Assembly: GCA_029266615.1 (NCBI GenBank)
Contig: JAQSWN010000009.1
Span: 1 to 64,000 of the forward strand
From: Polyangiaceae bacterium
GTDB taxonomy: Bacteria; Myxococcota_A; Polyangia; Polyangiales; Polyangiaceae
Length of the DNA stretch: 64,000 nt
Reading direction: 5' to 3'
The position numbers and the translations under genes were made by a program. Below the pieces are notes generated by a model. The model did no database searches. It saw nothing but the letters and a program-made list of their open reading frames with translations, and was not told where the DNA came from. This document shows, piece after piece, positions 61,265 to 64,000 of this stretch. The first letter of the stretch is position 1, and the number at the start of each line of letters is the position of its first letter.

Positions 61265-62831
61265 CCGCCGTTGGAACGACCTGCAGACTCGCTGGGCAGG
61301 CGGGGAAAGGCTGACTCCCGAGGAAGAGCAAGCCCGCCTTGCGCAGGGCGAGTACGACCCGGTCGCACGAAAGGAGCTCGAGCTATTCGCCGAGCTCCGT
61401 GCGCGCGGCGCGGCCCCCGAGGACGCCGTCTCACCGACTCTCGTCAATCGCACGCTCGAGACCCTCAGGGGGTCACCTCGTCTACGCCTCGTGACCACGA
61501 CGAGCGAAGGCGCTCCGGACGCGCCCGCCTCGCCCGCGCCGCGACCCCGAGTCGCACGCTACGCGGTTGCGGCGGTGCTGCTGGCGGCCGCGAGCGCTCT
61601 GGCCGTGATCGCTCGTCGACCGTCGCCGTCCCCGTCCGTAGCGCTACCTTCCAAGTCTCAGGCGCCGGTGGTTCAGAGCTTTGCCCGTGCGGAGCTCCTG
61701 CTCACTGCAGGACAAGTGCAGGTCCCCTCGCGGCACTCCAGTGTCGGGCGGAGCCCTCTCAACGAAGGAGAGAGCGTGACGACGGGTGAGGGCCGTGCCT
61801 GCCTGACGATCGATCCGGGCATCGACGTGTGCCTCGCCGCCCACACCGCGATCCAGCTCGAATCGCTGAAAGCTGCGAGCATACGGCTGCGCGTCGCGCG
61901 AGGAACTGCGCTCGCGACGCTCTCGCCAAGAGCTCCCGGAAGCTCTTTTTCCTTCGTTACGGCCGATGTTTCCGCCTTGGCGCGCGGTACGACCTACGCC
62001 GTGCGGCGCGAAACGGATGTGACTGACGTCATCGTCGTAGAAGGGACGGTCGAGGTCGCCCGCGGTCCGAGCCAACACGCGCTCGTGGACGCGCACTCAC
62101 GTGTGGTCATCACTCCCGCCTCGGGCCCGTTGGTGCCGACCGCAGTAGGGCGCGGCGAAGAAGCGCGCTTGCTCGCCCTCGGCGCGCCTCGGCGACTTTG
62201 GTCGGGGGCGGCGCTCGGAGTGCTCGATCTGGCGGCGGCCACTTCGGGCGAGCTCCACGCAAGCATCGACGACGAAGAGCCGCTGCCTCTCCCTCTGCAA
62301 ATCTTTGCGAGCGCCGGTACCCACCGCGTCGTCTGGCGACACCCGGGCGGCGCCGAAAGCGCGGCGTGGACTGAAATCGTCGCCGGCGAGACCCGGCGGC
62401 TCGCAGCGCCGCTCGGCGGAACCGCCGCCGCCGTCAGCGGTATGCCGAGGGAAAAGCCGAGCGCGACCTCGCTGCTCGAGCAGGCACGCCGGGAGCTTGC
62501 TCGCTCGAGGCCACGTCAGGCGCTGATGTTGTACGAGCAGCTCCGCACCACCTACCCGGCGAGCGCCGAGGCGCGCACCGTGCTCGTGACGATGGGCAAG
62601 CTGGAGTTGGACCTCGGCCAGGCGCAACGCGCGCTGGGCCGTTTTGAAGGCTACTTGCGTGACGGGGGTACGCTCGTGCCCGAAGCGCTGGCAGGGAAGG
62701 CGCGCGCGCTCCGGGCGCTCGGGAGGGGCGCGGAAGAGCGCCGCGCGATCCAGCAGTACCTCGCCGCTCACCCTGGAGCTTTCGACGCTCCGTTGTTCAC
62801 GAAACGGCTGCGCGAGCTCGGCGGGCCATGA
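61251..62831 (+). CDS. FecR-like anti-sigma protein with TPR tail, module 2
   Basis: The 526-residue protein has a cytoplasmic helical N-terminus (1-75), a membrane helix (about 102-120, VARYAVAAVLLAAASALAVI), a FecR-like domain (about 150-290, with FSFVTADVSALARGTTYAV and VIVVEGTVEVARG), a second beta region (300-400) and C-terminal TPR repeats (410-520). It is expected to hold the sigma factor and release it on an outer-membrane signal. Its stop overlaps the next gene by 4 bases (ATGA). Confidence 0.82.
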   Translation: MTSRDRRWNDLQTRWAGGERLTPEEEQARLAQGEYDPVARKELELFAELRARGAAPEDAVSPTLVNRTLETLRGSPRLRLVTTTSEGAPDAPASPAPRPRVARYAVAAVLLAAASALAVIARRPSPSPSVALPSKSQAPVVQSFARAELLLTAGQVQVPSRHSSVGRSPLNEGESVTTGEGRACLTIDPGIDVCLAAHTAIQLESLKAASIRLRVARGTALATLSPRAPGSSFSFVTADVSALARGTTYAVRRETDVTDVIVVEGTVEVARGPSQHALVDAHSRVVITPASGPLVPTAVGRGEEARLLALGAPRRLWSGAALGVLDLAAATSGELHASIDDEEPLPLPLQIFASAGTHRVVWRHPGGAESAAWTEIVAGETRRLAAPLGGTAAAVSGMPREKPSATSLLEQARRELARSRPRQALMLYEQLRTTYPASAEARTVLVTMGKLELDLGQAQRALGRFEGYLRDGGTLVPEALAGKARALRALGRGAEERRAIQQYLAAHPGAFDAPLFTKRLRELGGP

Positions 62832-64000
62832 AGGCGCGCTGGCCGCACGCGACCACGGCCCTGGTATCATTCGCCGCTTCGGCCTGCGGTCCCCTGACGG
62901 ACGAAGTGTTCACGACGGTCGGCCTCGTCTCGAGCTCGCGGCTGGTGATTGACGAAGGAGCGGGCCTCGTCGAGGTTCCGCTTCGGCTCGCGCAGCCTCG
63001 GGACCTCCGCTTCTCGCTCGCCTACCGCTTGGTCGGGGTGGACGCGCAAGACGACTGCCAGGCGCCAGATTTCGGGGCCGCGGATGGGCGGGTGGAATGG
63101 GCGGCCGGCGCGAGCGAGACGCACGTTCCCATCTACATCACGGACGACGAGCTCGCGGAGCGCGATGAACGTTTCGAGCTCCGCTTCGAGGACGCGACCG
63201 GCGGCGTCGAGTCCACGCTCGGTAGCATCGAAGTAACCATCGCCGACAACGATCGCTCGGCGCTGCTCGATTCGCGTGAGCAGGGCGTTCGACCCGACGT
63301 GGTCGGTGATCAGAGTGTCGCGCTGCAGGCCGTGCTGGATCAGGCGGGAAAGCTGGGGCGCGCCGTGGTCGTCATGGCCCCCGGCGACTACGACATCTCG
63401 AGCGTGACGATGAGCCCCGGAACCACCCTATCGGCTCACGGCGTGCGTTGGCGTCGGCCCGCGCTCTCGGCCCCGATCACGGTGACCTTGCGAGTCCAGC
63501 ACTCAGGGGTGGAGGCGTCCGCGCCGACCCTCGTCGAAGGCCTCACCATCGACGGCCGGCGTGAGGAGCAGGGGCCATACCGCGATCACGAGATCGACGA
63601 GGCTCATCTGGTCGTGCTCAACCGGGAACCAAGCCAGGGCGCTTTGCGCGCGACCTTGGAGCGAGTCGCGCTAACCTCGGGGACGAGCAGTGGACTTTTC
63701 GTGGGGCCCGACTCGAACGTCACCGTGTGTCATTTGGGCGCGAGCGAGCTGTGGAGGGATGCCCTGACTCTTTACGGTGGCGCTTCGGTGCTCCGGGTTA
63801 GGGACCTGGACGCGACCGCCACGGAAGGGACCGGCTTGTGGCTTGGCGCTCGCATCCCTGCTTTCGACGGCAGCTATCGCATGGACGTCGAGGTCGAGGA
63901 TGTGCACGCCGGCGCTGGCGACGTCGAAGTCGAAGCAACCGAAGGCTCGAGCGTGAGCCTGCGCCGACTCACGATGACCGAACCGACTCTTCGCCTGGAC
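62828..64000 (+). CDS. Partial Calx-beta / beta-helix surface lipoprotein
   Basis: 391 codons are present and the gene runs off the window. ATG 62828 overlaps the FecR-like stop. The protein starts with a signal ending SFAASAC, then a Calx-beta-like domain (VIDEGAGLVEVPLRL, ITDDELAERDERFELRFED, IEVTIADNDRSALLD), then a right-handed beta-helix start (VVVMAPGDYDISSVTM, GTTLSAHGV, PTLVEGLTIDG) as in pectate-lyase-like surface proteins. It may be the exported target or ligand-binding part of module 2. Confidence 0.8.
   Translation, partial: MKARWPHATTALVSFAASACGPLTDEVFTTVGLVSSSRLVIDEGAGLVEVPLRLAQPRDLRFSLAYRLVGVDAQDDCQAPDFGAADGRVEWAAGASETHVPIYITDDELAERDERFELRFEDATGGVESTLGSIEVTIADNDRSALLDSREQGVRPDVVGDQSVALQAVLDQAGKLGRAVVVMAPGDYDISSVTMSPGTTLSAHGVRWRRPALSAPITVTLRVQHSGVEASAPTLVEGLTIDGRREEQGPYRDHEIDEAHLVVLNREPSQGALRATLERVALTSGTSSGLFVGPDSNVTVCHLGASELWRDALTLYGGASVLRVRDLDATATEGTGLWLGARIPAFDGSYRMDVEVEDVHAGAGDVEVEATEGSSVSLRRLTMTEPTLRLD

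Noticed and set aside
1-64000. Phage, transposon, defence or biosynthetic gene cluster
   Set aside because: No integrase, transposase, capsid, restriction, toxin-antitoxin, PKS or NRPS gene is visible in any frame.

Overview
The window is high-GC, densely packed DNA that looks like the chromosome of a large-genome myxobacterium-type organism (Polyangia/Polyangiales or a close relative). This is an inference from style. There are many sensor kinases and ECF sigma factors, TPR-tailed FecR-like proteins, lipoproteins with long Gly/Ser/Ala linkers, and a decayed copy of the Cys-rich CGDG...CDDGN repeat typical of that group. There is no rRNA, complete tRNA, CRISPR array, transposase or phage gene.

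Layout. 0-3.2 kb (minus): the start of a BON-protein paralog, then a tight operon of RsbQ-like alpha/beta hydrolase, PAS histidine kinase and ATP-dependent DNA ligase. 4-8 kb (minus): an overlapping REC-HDOD / PAS kinase / REC-degenerate-HD operon. 8.3-25 kb: a stress-protection island. It holds a fused trehalose-6-P synthase/phosphatase with a YihY membrane protein, several small lipoproteins and envelope proteins (peptidoglycan-binding, LEA-like, DUF3606, BON, DUF4142), a pyruvate oxidase-like enzyme, a Lys-rich DUF6496 protein behind a near-perfect sigma-54-type promoter, an acidic ferritin-like protein, a membrane-SDR fusion, a haem-oxygenase-like iron enzyme, a UdgX-type uracil-DNA glycosylase, an amino-acid permease and a GH13 glucan enzyme.

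25-32 kb: lipoproteins, a DUF1990 protein, a frameshifted Cys-rich lipoprotein pseudogene, and the first ECF sigma / FecR-TPR / outer-membrane-protein module (minus). 32-37 kb: a coiled-coil kinase, a K+ channel with RCK domains, and a GNAT-nitrilase fusion whose catalytic Cys is Gly. 37-41 kb: a GH44 glycosidase flanked by an internally deleted LysR remnant and an internally deleted SDR remnant, plus an intact SDR. 41-45 kb: a four-gene overlapping molybdenum hydroxylase operon (di-haem cytochrome, 2Fe-2S subunit, Mo subunit, MocA-like). 45-52 kb: an AddAB-like helicase-nuclease pair. 52-56 kb: a six-PAS hybrid kinase. 56-64 kb: a ricin-lectin lipoprotein, an orphan ECF sigma factor, a CE1-type secreted esterase, and the second ECF/FecR module (plus), ending in a partial Calx-beta/beta-helix lipoprotein that runs off the window.

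How the genes fit together: the dominant theme is sensing (five histidine kinases, three ECF factors) coupled to envelope, osmotic and DNA-damage protection. Secreted polysaccharide- and ester-degrading lipoproteins fit a predatory or polymer-degrading soil lifestyle. The best candidates for something little described are the RsbQ-PAS kinase-DNA ligase operon, the two paralogous ECF-FecR-outer-membrane modules, and the Cys-less GNAT-nitrilase. Pseudogenes are clustered at 27 kb and 37-40 kb.
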